Shown piece after piece: positions 34,281-43,443 of a stretch of 64,000 nt of DNA. The stretch covers positions 24,984 through 88,983 of the forward strand of contig NZ_NFJT01000012.1 of NCBI RefSeq assembly GCF_002160015.1, written 5' to 3'. The notes under the pieces were generated by a model. The model did not search any database. It was given only the letters and a program-made list of their open reading frames with translations, and was not told the DNA's origin. Numbering within the stretch: the stretch's first letter is position 1; the number at the start of each line of letters is the position of its first letter. A program made the position numbers and the translations under genes. The stretch is from Anaerofilum sp. An201 (lineage in GTDB: Bacteria > Bacillota > Clostridia > Oscillospirales > Ruminococcaceae).

Positions 34281-36081
34281 GCTGCTCATCCTCCTTTCCG
34301 ACCTTCCAGGCAATCGAGGTTTGGTAATCCTTCCACATAGAAGAATAAATACCATTTAAGGCTACCAATTCTTCATGCGTACCTCTTTCTGCAATCTGCC
34401 CCTCCTTGAACACCAGGATAAGGTCTGCGTCTTGTATCGTAGAGAGCCGGTGGGCAATCATCAGAACCGTTTTGTTTTGGGTCAGCCGCTCAAAAGCGAG
34501 CTGTATCTGATGTTCATTTTCGGCATCTGCAAATGCTGTGGCTTCATCCAGTACAATAATAGGGGCGTCTTTTAAGATTGCCCTTGCAAGAGCAATCCTT
34601 TGATTTTCACCTCCTGAGAGATATGTGCCTCCTGTTCCAACGAGCGTATCAAGCCCATCCGGGAGGCGGTCAATAATATCTTTGCATTGTGCTTCATCAG
34701 CCGCTTTCAGGACTTCTTCCCTGGTAGCGTCCGGGCGGGCCGCCTTAATATTATTCAGCAAGGTGTCCTTGAACAGACGGGTATTCTGAAACACGAAAGC
34801 AACTCTTTTCATCAGTTCATGCTTCTCAATATTGCGTACATCCACGCCGCCAATCGTAACGGAACCTGACTGAACATCATAAAATCGGGGAATGAGGCTT
34901 GCCGCTGTACTTTTACCGCTGCCGGAGGCACCAACAAGCGCCACTGTTTTTCCTGTCGGAACCTCAAAGCTGATATGGTCTAAGGCCTTCTCTTTGGCAC
35001 CTGGATAGGCGAAGGAAACATCCGAAAACACAATCGAAGCGTCTGCCGGGATCAGGGGCTGTTCTGGTTCCTTCAAGGGCTGTTCCTGCAAAATTTCATC
35101 CACCCGGCTGACTGCGCTTTTAGCCGCCATAAGCTGCTCGCTGGCAAACATGATACGGTTCATCATAGTTGCACAGACCGGAGTAAACAAACTGTAAAAC
35201 AGAAAATCCAGCACAGCATTTTCGTAAGCTGCCTGGCCGCTGACCCCGGACAAAATAAACATGGCGACTGGAATAAGTAAAACAAATGTGCCGTTCAGTG
35301 TTACTGTAAATCCAGTAAGAGGAATACGGCATTTTAAGGCATACCCGGAAGCAAATTTTTCGTATTCTTCTATTGCAGCGTGAAAATTTTTGAAGGAATA
35401 AATAGTTTGCTGAAATACTTTTACAACAGGAATACCGCGAATATATTCCACAGCTTCTTTATTCATTGTTTCCAGTGCAGTCATATACTTGCCCATAAAC
35501 TGCGCATTATCTCCGCCCATCATCTGTTTGAGAAAGATGACACTGATTCCCATAGGTATCAGGCAGCAAATTCCCAGCCGCCAGTCAAAAAGGAAAATCA
35601 AAATAATGACGGCAACCGGCATAACTGCGGCTCCGGTCAGATCGGGAAGCTGATGGGCCAGAAATCCTTCTGTAAGTCCTGCATTGTCATCAATGATTTT
35701 TCTGAGCCGTCCGCTTGCATTTTGGCTGAAATACCCCAACGGCAGCGTCACGATATGATGAATTGCAGATTTTCTCATATTGGTGGCTGTACGAAACGCC
35801 GCCAGATGAGTACAGTTCAGGGCGATAAAATAAATTAAAATGCTTGCCGCTGCAAACACAACCGCCATCCACGCATAATGGGCGCTCCCCGTTGCAAGAG
35901 ATATATCCCCGGCAGCAAAAGCCTGGATTAAATCGCGGATGACGAGCCAAATGCAAACAAAAGGCAGCATAGATAAAATGGTACTGATCCCGGAGAGAAC
36001 ACATCCCAAAACGGTCAAAACATGGAATTTCCCTGCATATCCGAACATTCTGGACAGTTCTCCATTTTTTTGCTTATCCAT
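34273..36081 (-). CDS. ABC transporter half (permease-ATPase), IrtA/YbtP-like
   Basis: 602 residues from the ATG at 36081 (GAAAGGAGCCTTGCTT upstream). An exporter-fold membrane domain and ATPase with GASGSGKST, LSGGENQRIALARAI and the unusual Walker B/D-loop VLDEATAFADAENE. The DEATAFAD form is typical of IrtA/YbtP-type siderophore importers. It is preceded by a perfect hairpin holding a DtxR-like box (36101-36138). Substrate inferred only. Confidence 0.85.
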   Translation of the reverse strand: MDKQKNGELSRMFGYAGKFHVLTVLGCVLSGISTILSMLPFVCIWLVIRDLIQAFAAGDISLATGSAHYAWMAVVFAAASILIYFIALNCTHLAAFRTATNMRKSAIHHIVTLPLGYFSQNASGRLRKIIDDNAGLTEGFLAHQLPDLTGAAVMPVAVIILIFLFDWRLGICCLIPMGISVIFLKQMMGGDNAQFMGKYMTALETMNKEAVEYIRGIPVVKVFQQTIYSFKNFHAAIEEYEKFASGYALKCRIPLTGFTVTLNGTFVLLIPVAMFILSGVSGQAAYENAVLDFLFYSLFTPVCATMMNRIMFASEQLMAAKSAVSRVDEILQEQPLKEPEQPLIPADASIVFSDVSFAYPGAKEKALDHISFEVPTGKTVALVGASGSGKSTAASLIPRFYDVQSGSVTIGGVDVRNIEKHELMKRVAFVFQNTRLFKDTLLNNIKAARPDATREEVLKAADEAQCKDIIDRLPDGLDTLVGTGGTYLSGGENQRIALARAILKDAPIIVLDEATAFADAENEHQIQLAFERLTQNKTVLMIAHRLSTIQDADLILVFKEGQIAERGTHEELVALNGIYSSMWKDYQTSIAWKVGKEDEQHD

Positions 36082-36100
36082 AAGCAAGGCTCCTTTCGCA

Positions 36101-36138
36101 ATAATAGACGGGTTAGCATCTTCTAACCCGTCTATTAT
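36101..36138 (-). promoter_or_regulatory. 16-bp perfect inverted repeat containing DtxR-like box A
   Basis: The arms ATAATAGACGGGTTAG and CTAACCCGTCTATTAT are exact inverted repeats around CATCTT; the core is GGGTTAG-N6-CTAACCC. It lies 20-57 bp upstream of the IrtA-like start, between it and the ECF ATPase gene. It may be an operator, an attenuator hairpin, or both. Confidence 0.65.
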
Positions 36139-36203
36139 CATAAAATCATTCGGTTGTTTCTGCCACTCCATACAGAGCGTATCTATCCAATCAGACACAT
36201 AAT

Positions 36204-37685
36204 TCATTGACACATAAGGCAGGAATATAAGCGGGACAAATTTTCCTGTAACGGAAATGTTTCTACATGACCTTCATCAACGAAATGCAGAACCCGATTG
36301 CAAGTCATAGCGGCAAATTCATAATCGTGGGTAATGATTAAAATGGTCTTTCCTTTTTGCGCCAGAGCTTTCAAATGCTCCGATATTCTCATCATATTTT
36401 TGAAATCAAGACCGCTGGTAGGCTCATCCAAAATCAAAACGGGGGTATCTATCCAATCCGATACTGCAAGAGCGAGCCGTTGTTTCTGCCCGCCGGAAAG
36501 AGTAGCGGGATGCCGTTCTTTCCATTCAAACAAGCCATATAGTTTTAGCAGATCATCGCGTTGCTCCTGGGTACTTCCTTTTCCGTTCAATAGCAGTTCT
36601 TCTTCTACGCTGTCCCCAAACAACTGGCAATCTGTATTTTGCATAACAAAGTAGGCAAAATTCTTCCTTTTGCCTTTAGATACCTTTGTCCCGTTATATA
36701 TGACCTGACCCTCTTTTTCCTTTTGCATACCACAAAGAATATTCGACAAAGTAGTTTTTCCTATTCCGTTATGGCCTACAATCGCAATCAGGTCGCCAGC
36801 ATACGCCCGAAAAGATATATCGTGGAAAACCGGATGTTTGCGATAGGAAAACGTCAAATCCTTTACCTCCATCGTCATATCTTTTTCTTTTGTAGGGGGA
36901 ATATCTACTTCAATATGGTGTAAATCTGCCGCCCGTATTCCTATGGCTCGTCTTTTTTCTTCTGGAATAGAGAGCAGTTCTCCCGCCGTCCATTCTTCTT
37001 TTATGCTCCCGTTTTCCATATAAAGAAAACGGTCTGCAAGGTCAGTAAGATAATAAAGCCGGTGTTCAGCAACAATGATTGTGTGGCCTTCCGCTTTTAG
37101 TCCACCCATCAAATTTTTAAGCGCCTCAACGGAATACATATCCAAATTGGCCGAAGGTTCATCAAACACATAAATTTCCGGGTCAACAGCATTGACGGAG
37201 GCCACCGCTATTTTCTGTTTTTCTCCGCTGGACATCGGATAAATTTCTTTCCCGCGCAGCATATCTCCGTTAATACGTTTGATCGCACTTGAAACCCGTC
37301 CATCCAGTTCTTCATACGGAACGCCATAGTTTTCACACCCGAACGCAATTTCATCCTCTGTAATACTGGCAAAAAACTGGCTCTTTGGATCTTGAAAGAT
37401 TGAACCTACTTTTTTCCCGATTTCATACAGAGGATATTCCGATATGCTGCGTCCCAGCAGTGTGACTCGCCCTTTCAGCGTCCCTTCGTAAAATTGTTCA
37501 GCTAACCCGTTTATCAATCGTGTTAAAGTTGTCTTTCCGCAGCCGCTCCCTCCAGTCAGAACAAGGAACTCGCCCTTTTTTATATCGAGGCTGATATGAT
37601 GGATACTTTCTGTTTCGGCTCCCGGATATTCAAAAGATACATCTTCAAACTGGATAACGGATCGCCTTGCTTTATCATTTACCAT
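36204..37685 (-). CDS. ECF transporter fused ATPase (EcfA-EcfA')
   Basis: 493 residues with two ABC ATPase domains. Domain 1: Walker A GGSGCGKTT, signature MSSGEKQKIAVASV, Walker B VFDEPSANLD. Domain 2: GHNGIGKTT, LSGGQKQRLALAV, LILDEPTSGLD. It starts at the TAATG overlap with the EcfT gene. It powers uptake through the S component 38366-38971. Confidence 0.88.
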   Translation of the reverse strand: MVNDKARRSVIQFEDVSFEYPGAETESIHHISLDIKKGEFLVLTGGSGCGKTTLTRLINGLAEQFYEGTLKGRVTLLGRSISEYPLYEIGKKVGSIFQDPKSQFFASITEDEIAFGCENYGVPYEELDGRVSSAIKRINGDMLRGKEIYPMSSGEKQKIAVASVNAVDPEIYVFDEPSANLDMYSVEALKNLMGGLKAEGHTIIVAEHRLYYLTDLADRFLYMENGSIKEEWTAGELLSIPEEKRRAIGIRAADLHHIEVDIPPTKEKDMTMEVKDLTFSYRKHPVFHDISFRAYAGDLIAIVGHNGIGKTTLSNILCGMQKEKEGQVIYNGTKVSKGKRKNFAYFVMQNTDCQLFGDSVEEELLLNGKGSTQEQRDDLLKLYGLFEWKERHPATLSGGQKQRLALAVSDWIDTPVLILDEPTSGLDFKNMMRISEHLKALAQKGKTILIITHDYEFAAMTCNRVLHFVDEGHVETFPLQENLSRLYSCLMCQ

Positions 37686-38362
37686 TATGCTACCGTCCTT
37701 TCCAGCACAAAATAGAGTGCGGTTACGCAAACAGCAACCACGCACATAATCCAATCTCTTTTTTGAAATTCTATCTTCCTGCGGCAGGTATGTTTTCCCG
37801 GATTGGAAATCCCCCTGCTTTCAGCAGAAGCTGCGAGTTCTTCAGCTATTCTGGATGAACGGAAAATAACAGGCGTAACAATATACTCCATTGCGTCCAG
37901 AGGATGTTTCCATGACAACAGCTTTCGCAGCCGAAGTGAGGCAAACACATCGGAAAATTCACTGCGCACAGTAGGGAAGAAACGCAGCATGAAGGTTACG
38001 GGCAGGGCAATTCCATCAGGAGCGTGGATTTTCTTAAAAACTGCTACAACTTCTCCCGGCGGCATACCAATCACGGGTTGCGCAGCCATAACCATCATCA
38101 AAATACGCAGCACCATGAACAGGAACATTTCCGGCATAAGAATGGTAATGCCCTGTCCTCCTGAAAGCAGCCTCAACACGATAAAAACACCGCAGACGAT
38201 TAGATATTTTATTGTCTGCCTGCCAAAGCCCTGAATAATCAGATACACGCTCAAAACGCCCAAAAGTGTGTATATCAAAATGTCGCTTGTGAGCACCGCC
38301 ACAAGCGACATAGTGAGAACTATGACAAGCAATTTGGTCCGAAAATCAAATTTCATGCTCAT
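37685..38362 (-). CDS. ECF transporter transmembrane component EcfT
   Basis: 225 residues, about five membrane helices, with the coupling-helix motifs SLRLRK and AASAESRG (the A-x-RG-type motif that docks on EcfA). The ATG at 38362 lies 3 bp after the S-component stop without its own clear ribosome site, so coupling is expected. Confidence 0.86.
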   Translation of the reverse strand: MSMKFDFRTKLLVIVLTMSLVAVLTSDILIYTLLGVLSVYLIIQGFGRQTIKYLIVCGVFIVLRLLSGGQGITILMPEMFLFMVLRILMMVMAAQPVIGMPPGEVVAVFKKIHAPDGIALPVTFMLRFFPTVRSEFSDVFASLRLRKLLSWKHPLDAMEYIVTPVIFRSSRIAEELAASAESRGISNPGKHTCRRKIEFQKRDWIMCVVAVCVTALYFVLERTVA

Positions 38363-38365
38363 AGT

Positions 38366-38971
38366 TTATTTAATCGCGCCACTCTTTCTGAAGTGCTTCA
38401 CAATCAGTTTGTTGCTAATCATGCAGCCAAGGACGGCCAGGATAGCGGTGACAGCCAGGCTCAAAAGGACGTACTTCGGATCGGTGTAATACTGGGTCTG
38501 AACCTGAACCTGCTGCTCACTGACGCCGGTGGCAAGAAATGCGTCTTTGAAAAACCAAATTTCTGACATACCATGTGCAGCGCGAACCAATGCCGTGATT
38601 ACCCACGAAATGGACACACGCTTAATGTCATGGTAGGCATCCTTTCCGCACATGGAAAGCTCTGCGATGATACCGCCGCCCAAAAACCACGGAATCATAA
38701 ATGGCCCCATCATCAATCCGGCGATAATTGCCCACATGATATTGTAGACAAGAGCAGGGCCATGCTTGCCGACTTTCATGCACATATAAACATAGAACGG
38801 TGCGAGGATAAGTGCCGCACCTGCGGCGTTAAAAATCATGGAATAGAACAGTGAAGCGCCGGTCAGGGTCGAATAGACCATAAATACAACGAACATGACC
38901 GCACAGAAGATACCGATGATTGCCGCGTCTTTGACAGTGTACTTGTTACCTGTCGATTTTTCATTTTCCAT
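38366..38971 (-). CDS. ECF transporter S component, MptD/Trep_Strep type
   Basis: 201 residues, about six membrane helices. The central segment (NIMWAIIAGLMMGPFMIPWFLGGGIIAELSMCGKD type) resembles the MptD / Trep_Strep family of putative S components, whose substrate is undefined. AAAGGAGGATTTCCAA precedes the ATG. It is first gene of the ECF-ABC-DtxR operon, downstream of DtxR-like box B. It gives the module its substrate specificity. Confidence 0.82.
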   Translation of the reverse strand: MENEKSTGNKYTVKDAAIIGIFCAVMFVVFMVYSTLTGASLFYSMIFNAAGAALILAPFYVYMCMKVGKHGPALVYNIMWAIIAGLMMGPFMIPWFLGGGIIAELSMCGKDAYHDIKRVSISWVITALVRAAHGMSEIWFFKDAFLATGVSEQQVQVQTQYYTDPKYVLLSLAVTAILAVLGCMISNKLIVKHFRKSGAIK

Positions 38972-38997
38972 TTGGAAATCCTCCTTTGTCTTGCAGA

Positions 38998-39026
38998 AAG
39001 TTAGCAGTACCTAACCCACCATTCAA
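38998..39026 (-). promoter_or_regulatory. ECF operon promoter with DtxR-like box B between -35 and -10
   Basis: Leftward: TTGAAT (39026-39021), 17 bp, TAACTT (39003-38998). The repeat GTTAG-N6-CTAAC (39000-39015) fills the spacer and reaches the -10, so a bound repressor would exclude RNA polymerase. Confidence 0.68.
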
Positions 39027-39088
39027 AAAATAGGCCAGCTTCAAGCGGTCTTTCTGCTTTTATCTGACAAAGGATATTCTAATACAGC

Positions 39089-40147
39089 TCAGATTTCTTC
39101 GCCACTCCATACGGACCCGCTTCTATCCAAACGGACACTCTTTCTGAATTCCGTTGGAGAGTTGCCATACGTTTCTTTGAAGGCAGAAGTGAATTTATTC
39201 GGATTTTCATATCCGATTTTACTTGCAATCTCCGTTACTGATAACTCGGTTTCCAGCAACAATTTTTTGGCGACTTGAAGCCGATAGGTACGAAGATAAG
39301 AATAGACAGAGGTTCCATAGACGCCTCGAAAGCACTTTTTCAATGCTGTTGTAGAAATCTCGAATTTCTGGGAAAGCTGTTCAATCGTATGATGTGCTGT
39401 CAAGTCCTCCGTAATATAGGACGCTACTGCTTTAATCAATGCGACCTGATTTTGATTGAAATAATCCGTCTGTAAAACTTCTTCTGCCGTATTGAGATCA
39501 CTTAAGAACAGAAGCAGTTCCAGCATTTTGACTTTCATGTATCCTGGTTTTCTTTTTTCCCGGACATGATAGAGTTCCGAAAAAATATGTTCAATAGACG
39601 GATTGGCCCGCATGATGCAGCAACGGTTTCCTTCGCAAATATATTTTTGTATGTAGTGCAAATCAATATTCAATAGCTCCATGATTTGCCGTACTTCCGG
39701 CAGCAATTCATCCAGATTGATGATGATAGAAATACCGTGATAGTGGTTCAGCGGAAAACACGAATTTGACTTTTTCTTCATCATGGAGCTGATCGACAAA
39801 TCGCCTTCCGCCATATAGCAGCAACTATTTTCACCAAAGCTACACTCAAAACGTCCTATCAGACAATGGTTAATCTCTATCATGTTTTTAGCTGTGGCTT
39901 GATTTTGATTGCAATATCCCATGTGCATATCGTTATAGTAAAGCTCAATACCAGAAAAAACCTGATAGACTGTAATGCGTCCATGCCCTGTTTCATTTGA
40001 CAGCCGAAATATTTTACAGTCCTGCCGTAGTTCATCTTCTTCGGGAGAGCCGTATAACTTTGTCCCTTCAAATTCGTCTGGCAATTCAGACCGCAATAAT
40101 ACTTCAATCGCACCAGAGAGTGCTTGTTTTTCATAGGTCAGCACCAC
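39089..40147 (-). CDS. AraC-family transcriptional regulator
   Basis: 352 residues from a GTG with GGGAGG upstream. The C-terminal ~100 residues hold the two AraC HTHs (IEQLSQKFEISTTALKKCFR and VTEIASKIGYENPNKFTSAFKETYGNSPTEFR). The N-terminal part contains several cysteines and acidic segments and may bind an effector. An AraC regulator next to an IrtAB/YbtPQ-like pair recalls YbtA of the yersiniabactin system, which senses the ferric siderophore; that comparison is inference. AT-rich codon use. Confidence 0.88.
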   Translation of the reverse strand: MVLTYEKQALSGAIEVLLRSELPDEFEGTKLYGSPEEDELRQDCKIFRLSNETGHGRITVYQVFSGIELYYNDMHMGYCNQNQATAKNMIEINHCLIGRFECSFGENSCCYMAEGDLSISSMMKKKSNSCFPLNHYHGISIIINLDELLPEVRQIMELLNIDLHYIQKYICEGNRCCIMRANPSIEHIFSELYHVREKRKPGYMKVKMLELLLFLSDLNTAEEVLQTDYFNQNQVALIKAVASYITEDLTAHHTIEQLSQKFEISTTALKKCFRGVYGTSVYSYLRTYRLQVAKKLLLETELSVTEIASKIGYENPNKFTSAFKETYGNSPTEFRKSVRLDRSGSVWSGEEI

Positions 40148-40161
40148 CCATTCCTCCCTTC

Positions 40162-40215
40162 AGTTCGCCATAACTAACTGCTATTAAGTATATGTGATAA
40201 TTTCTTCTGTGTCAA
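40162..40215 (-). promoter_or_regulatory. araC promoter with degenerate DtxR-like box D
   Basis: Leftward: TTGACA (40215-40210), 17 bp, TATACT (40192-40187). Just downstream, AGTTAGTTATGGCGAACT matches the block-2 box in 13 of 18 positions, with one arm well kept. Confidence 0.55.
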
Positions 40216-40298
40216 ATTTTGATAAAGGCCCATGACGTTAAAGATTTTTAGATGGAAATAGCCAAAATCTCTGTTTCAAATTGTAGTATTAGTAGAGG

Positions 40299-40446
40299 GT
40301 GAATACGAGGGTAGGGTTACGGTAGCAAGCACAGCCAGCGAGTACCCACTGGCGGATTTTCGGTTTAGGGGGACCCCTGCCCCTAAACACGAAAATTGCT
40401 TGCTGGGATAGTCCCAGACCCTTATAAGAAACGGAGGCGAAGCGGA
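40299..40446 (+). other. candidate oriT upstream of mobC
   Basis: Nested inverted repeats: outer AGCAAGC (40324-40330) / GCTTGCT (40398-40404); inner ATTTTCG..TTTAGGGG (40356-40371) / CCCCTAAA..CGAAAAT (40380-40396) around GACCCCTG. Position directly before mobC and relaxase genes is that of MOB-P oriT regions. The nic site cannot be placed by eye. Confidence 0.65.
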
Positions 40447-40776
40447 ATGGCAAATCGGAAACGGAACATCCAGATGAAGTTCTGGGTGACGGAGGAGGAG
40501 AAACGGCTCATCGACGAGAAGATGAGCCAGCTCCCCACAAAGCGGTATGGGGCATACCTGCGGAAAATGGCGATTGACGGGTATATCATCCAGGTGGACA
40601 CCACCGACATCAGGGAGATGACAAAGGCCCTGGGCTCCATCGGCCGGAACATCAACCAGATCGCCAAGCGGTTGAACGCCGGCGGCCCCGCCTACCAGGC
40701 CGACATGGAGGAGATCCGGGAGAGGATGGACCAGATATGGCAGTTACAAAGACGCATCCTATTAAGTCAACGCTGA
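40447..40776 (+). CDS. mobC: MobC-like relaxosome accessory protein
   Basis: 109 residues from the ATG at 40447 (GGAGG 9 nt upstream). The N-terminal ribbon-helix-helix-like part (IQMKFWVTEEEKRLIDEKM) and C-terminal GSIGRNINQIAKRLN are MobC hallmarks. It helps the relaxase bind and open oriT. It overlaps the relaxase gene by 40 bp. Confidence 0.9.
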   Translation: MANRKRNIQMKFWVTEEEKRLIDEKMSQLPTKRYGAYLRKMAIDGYIIQVDTTDIREMTKALGSIGRNINQIAKRLNAGGPAYQADMEEIRERMDQIWQLQRRILLSQR

Positions 40777-42086
40777 AAGCGGCCATCGACTATATCTGCA
40801 ATCCAGACAAGACGGACGGGAGACTGCTGGTGTCCTCCTTCGGCTGCTCCGCAGAGACCGCCGATATTGAATTTGCATGGACCCGCCGCCATGCCATCGA
40901 CAAGGGCACGAACCTGGGCCGGCACCTCATCCAGGCGTTTGAGCCTGGGGAGGTCACGCCGGAGGAGGCCCACCGGATCGGCATGGAACTGGCGCGGGAG
41001 GTCCTGGGGGGAAAATATGAGTTTGTCCTCACCACCCACATAGACAGGGATCACGTCCATAACCACCTGATTTTCAATGCGGTCAGTTTCCAGGATCACC
41101 GGCACTACCACTCCAATAAGCGGAGCTACCATGAGATCCGCCGCACCAGCGACCGAATCTGCAAGGAGCATGGCCTGTCCGTCATCGTCCCAGGCCGGGA
41201 CAAGGGCAAGAGCTACATCGAACACCAGGCGGAACAGAACGGCACCAGCTACAAGGCGAAGCTGCGCTCCGCCATCGACCGGCTCCTGCCCGGCTGCGCC
41301 GGCCTGGAGGACCTGCTCCGCCGCCTTCAGCGGGAAGGGTACGAACTGAAACGGGGCAAGTACATCTCCGCCAGGGCACCGGGCCAGGAGCGGTTCACCC
41401 GATTGAAGGCCCTGGGCGCCGACTACGCAGAGGAGGCCCTGACCGCCCGGATCGCCGGCAGGCCCAGCCCCTCCCGCCAGCCGAAGCAGCGCACCGGGAA
41501 GCCCAGCCTGCTCATCGACATCCAGAACAATATCAAGGCCCAACAGAGCGCCGGTTACAAGCATTGGGCAACCATCGAGAACTTGAAGCGGGCGGCGGAA
41601 ACGCTGAACTTCCTGACGGAGCATGGCATCGGAAGTTTGGAGGACCTGTCCGAGCGGTGCGACGGGGCGGCGGCCGCCACCGCCAGGGTGAAGGCGGACC
41701 TCCGGGCAACGAAGAAAGAAATGGAGCGGCTGACCCTCACTATGAAGCACGCCGCCACCTATCGCCAGCTCCGTCCCCTGTATGAGGAATACCGCCAGTC
41801 CAGGGACAAGGAGAAGTTCCTCCGGGGGCATGAGGGCGAAATCATCCTGTTTGAGGCGGCGGCAAGAGAGCTGAAACGCCTGGACGCTGTACCCCTGCCC
41901 GCCACCAAACGGCTCCGGGCCGAGATGGACGGGCTCACCGCCAGGCGGACCGCCCTGCAATCGGAATATCGGAAGGCCCAGCGGGAGGAGCGGGAGTACG
42001 ACACCCTCCGCCAGAATGTGGAGGCCCTGCTGGAAAAGCCAAGGGAAGCCGAACTGCAGAGGCAGCGGAATCACGAACTGGAATAG
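40737..42086 (+). CDS. MOB-P-type relaxase
   Basis: 449 residues. The N-terminal relaxase domain (~1-210) has the three-histidine motif HIDRDHVHNHLIFNAV near residues 101-116 and a nucleophile tyrosine candidate (DYICNP) near residue 18. The C-terminal half is a charged helical/coiled-coil region. It nicks oriT and pilots the strand. The ATG at 40737 is inside mobC, so coupled. Confidence 0.92.
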   Translation: MAVTKTHPIKSTLKAAIDYICNPDKTDGRLLVSSFGCSAETADIEFAWTRRHAIDKGTNLGRHLIQAFEPGEVTPEEAHRIGMELAREVLGGKYEFVLTTHIDRDHVHNHLIFNAVSFQDHRHYHSNKRSYHEIRRTSDRICKEHGLSVIVPGRDKGKSYIEHQAEQNGTSYKAKLRSAIDRLLPGCAGLEDLLRRLQREGYELKRGKYISARAPGQERFTRLKALGADYAEEALTARIAGRPSPSRQPKQRTGKPSLLIDIQNNIKAQQSAGYKHWATIENLKRAAETLNFLTEHGIGSLEDLSERCDGAAAATARVKADLRATKKEMERLTLTMKHAATYRQLRPLYEEYRQSRDKEKFLRGHEGEIILFEAAARELKRLDAVPLPATKRLRAEMDGLTARRTALQSEYRKAQREEREYDTLRQNVEALLEKPREAELQRQRNHELE

Positions 42087-42179
42087 GTAGGATTGTGCGC
42101 TTTGCCGGACTTTTCAAAGGCCCCTGGGCGCGGTCTGATTTTATCTGTATAATGGGAGGCAGGAATGGAGGTGCCGCCA

Positions 42180-42515
42180 ATGACGAGAACCGAGGCCGTT
42201 AAGGAATTTTTCAAGAAGGCAGTTTTGCCCGTCGCCATCGCCGGGCTGCTGTACTGCATTTTCAAATCCGCCTGCATCAGGAATGGAGAGCTGGATCTTC
42301 TCTGGCTCTGGATACTCTGCGGCCTGCCCTTCGGCATCCATCGGATGTGCGTGTGGATCGTGCCGGGCGGCGACTCCCTGGGCGGCGGCGCCGCCCTGTT
42401 TGTTCTGAACTTCGTGATCGGCGGCATCATCGGCGGCTTCGTCCTGGTGTGGCGCCTGCTGGTGGCGGCATGGTATGTGCCCCTCACCATCTACCGCCTG
42501 ATCGTGGGATATTGA
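42180..42515 (+). CDS. small membrane protein following the relaxase gene (DUF6050-like)
   Basis: 111 residues from the ATG at 42180 (GGAGGTG 6 nt upstream). Three hydrophobic segments (VLPVAIAGLLYCIF; LLWLWILCGLPFGI; ALFVLNFVIGGIIGGFVLVWRLLVAAW). It is commonly found in this position in Tn1549-like elements. Function unknown. Confidence 0.72.
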   Translation: MTRTEAVKEFFKKAVLPVAIAGLLYCIFKSACIRNGELDLLWLWILCGLPFGIHRMCVWIVPGGDSLGGGAALFVLNFVIGGIIGGFVLVWRLLVAAWYVPLTIYRLIVGY

Positions 42516-42530
42516 GATGGACAAATGATA

Positions 42531-42562
42531 GAGAGCCGGCTGGCATTGACCAGCCGGCTCTC
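42531..42562. terminator. bidirectional terminator between mob module and cargo block 2
   Basis: A perfect 13-bp stem GAGAGCCGGCTGG / CCAGCCGGCTCTC around CATTGA, lying between convergent genes. A poly-T is weak on both sides. Confidence 0.7.
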
Positions 42563-42563
42563 C

Positions 42564-43430
42564 TCATGGTGTCCGCTCCAGAATAAATTTTGTTACCAGA
42601 TCCGCATACTGTTCCAGCCGCACCATCAGCGCCAGGTGGCCGCCGGTCAGGTCGGTGACCACCGTTGGACTTGGCATCAGGGCGATCAGGTCCTCCCGGC
42701 AGGCCGGGGTGAAGGTGGTGTCGTCCTCGGACAAAATCAGCAGCACCCGCCCCTCCCACGGGGCAAAATCATTGCGGGTCATGCCAAAGTAGTGTTCTGC
42801 GTCACAGAGAAAGTCAATCATGTGCTGTTCATAGGGCTTGGTGAGCAGTTCCATCATAGCGCCGCACAGTTCCTCCATAGCGGCCTTTTCCTGGGCTGTA
42901 AAGCCATCGGTTTTCTTTTTCATCACCGCCCATCTCATCATCCGCTTGATGAGCGGAAACGGCAGGAAGGCAAGCCATTTTTTGAACTTTCGCTGGCTTT
43001 CGATTATCTTCATCAGATCCTGATACCCGGCCTTGCTCATGTTGCCGGACAGCGAGCAGGTGTTGGAGAGGACCAGCCCCTCCACCACTTCCGGGTGGCG
43101 GGAGGCGATGACCTGGGCCACTACGCCGCCCAGGGACTGTCCCACCAGCCAGACCTTTTCCTTCAGGTGGCGGAGTAGTTCAGCCACGGCATCGGCAAAC
43201 TCGCCGTTGTCCCCGAACTGGAGCTGATAGTCAAAGGTCAGCACCGAAAAATCCCTGGCGAACCGGGCAAAGTGCTTATAAAACAGGTCGGACAGCCCAA
43301 TGCCGCCCGTGAGCAGGACCAGCGTGGCTTTGGCCTGGGGATTTTGATAGTAGCGATAGGTAAAGAGTTTCCCGCTGCTGACCGTGAAGGTGGCGGCGGG
43401 ATAAGTCCGGCGAAATTCTGCAAGCGTCAT
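42564..43430 (-). CDS. alpha/beta-fold hydrolase, last gene of cargo block 2
   Basis: 288 residues. Nucleophile elbow GQSLGG (~95-100), acidic residue in LSEDDT (~233-238) and catalytic His in GGHLAL (~265). A cap domain with basic helices lies between. AAAGGAGGAGTTCC precedes the ATG. It is an esterase, thioesterase or lactonase by fold; in its operon it could hydrolyse an ester or amide in an imported compound. Confidence 0.85.
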   Translation of the reverse strand: MTLAEFRRTYPAATFTVSSGKLFTYRYYQNPQAKATLVLLTGGIGLSDLFYKHFARFARDFSVLTFDYQLQFGDNGEFADAVAELLRHLKEKVWLVGQSLGGVVAQVIASRHPEVVEGLVLSNTCSLSGNMSKAGYQDLMKIIESQRKFKKWLAFLPFPLIKRMMRWAVMKKKTDGFTAQEKAAMEELCGAMMELLTKPYEQHMIDFLCDAEHYFGMTRNDFAPWEGRVLLILSEDDTTFTPACREDLIALMPSPTVVTDLTGGHLALMVRLEQYADLVTKFILERTP

Positions 43431-43443
43431 GGAACTCCTCCTT

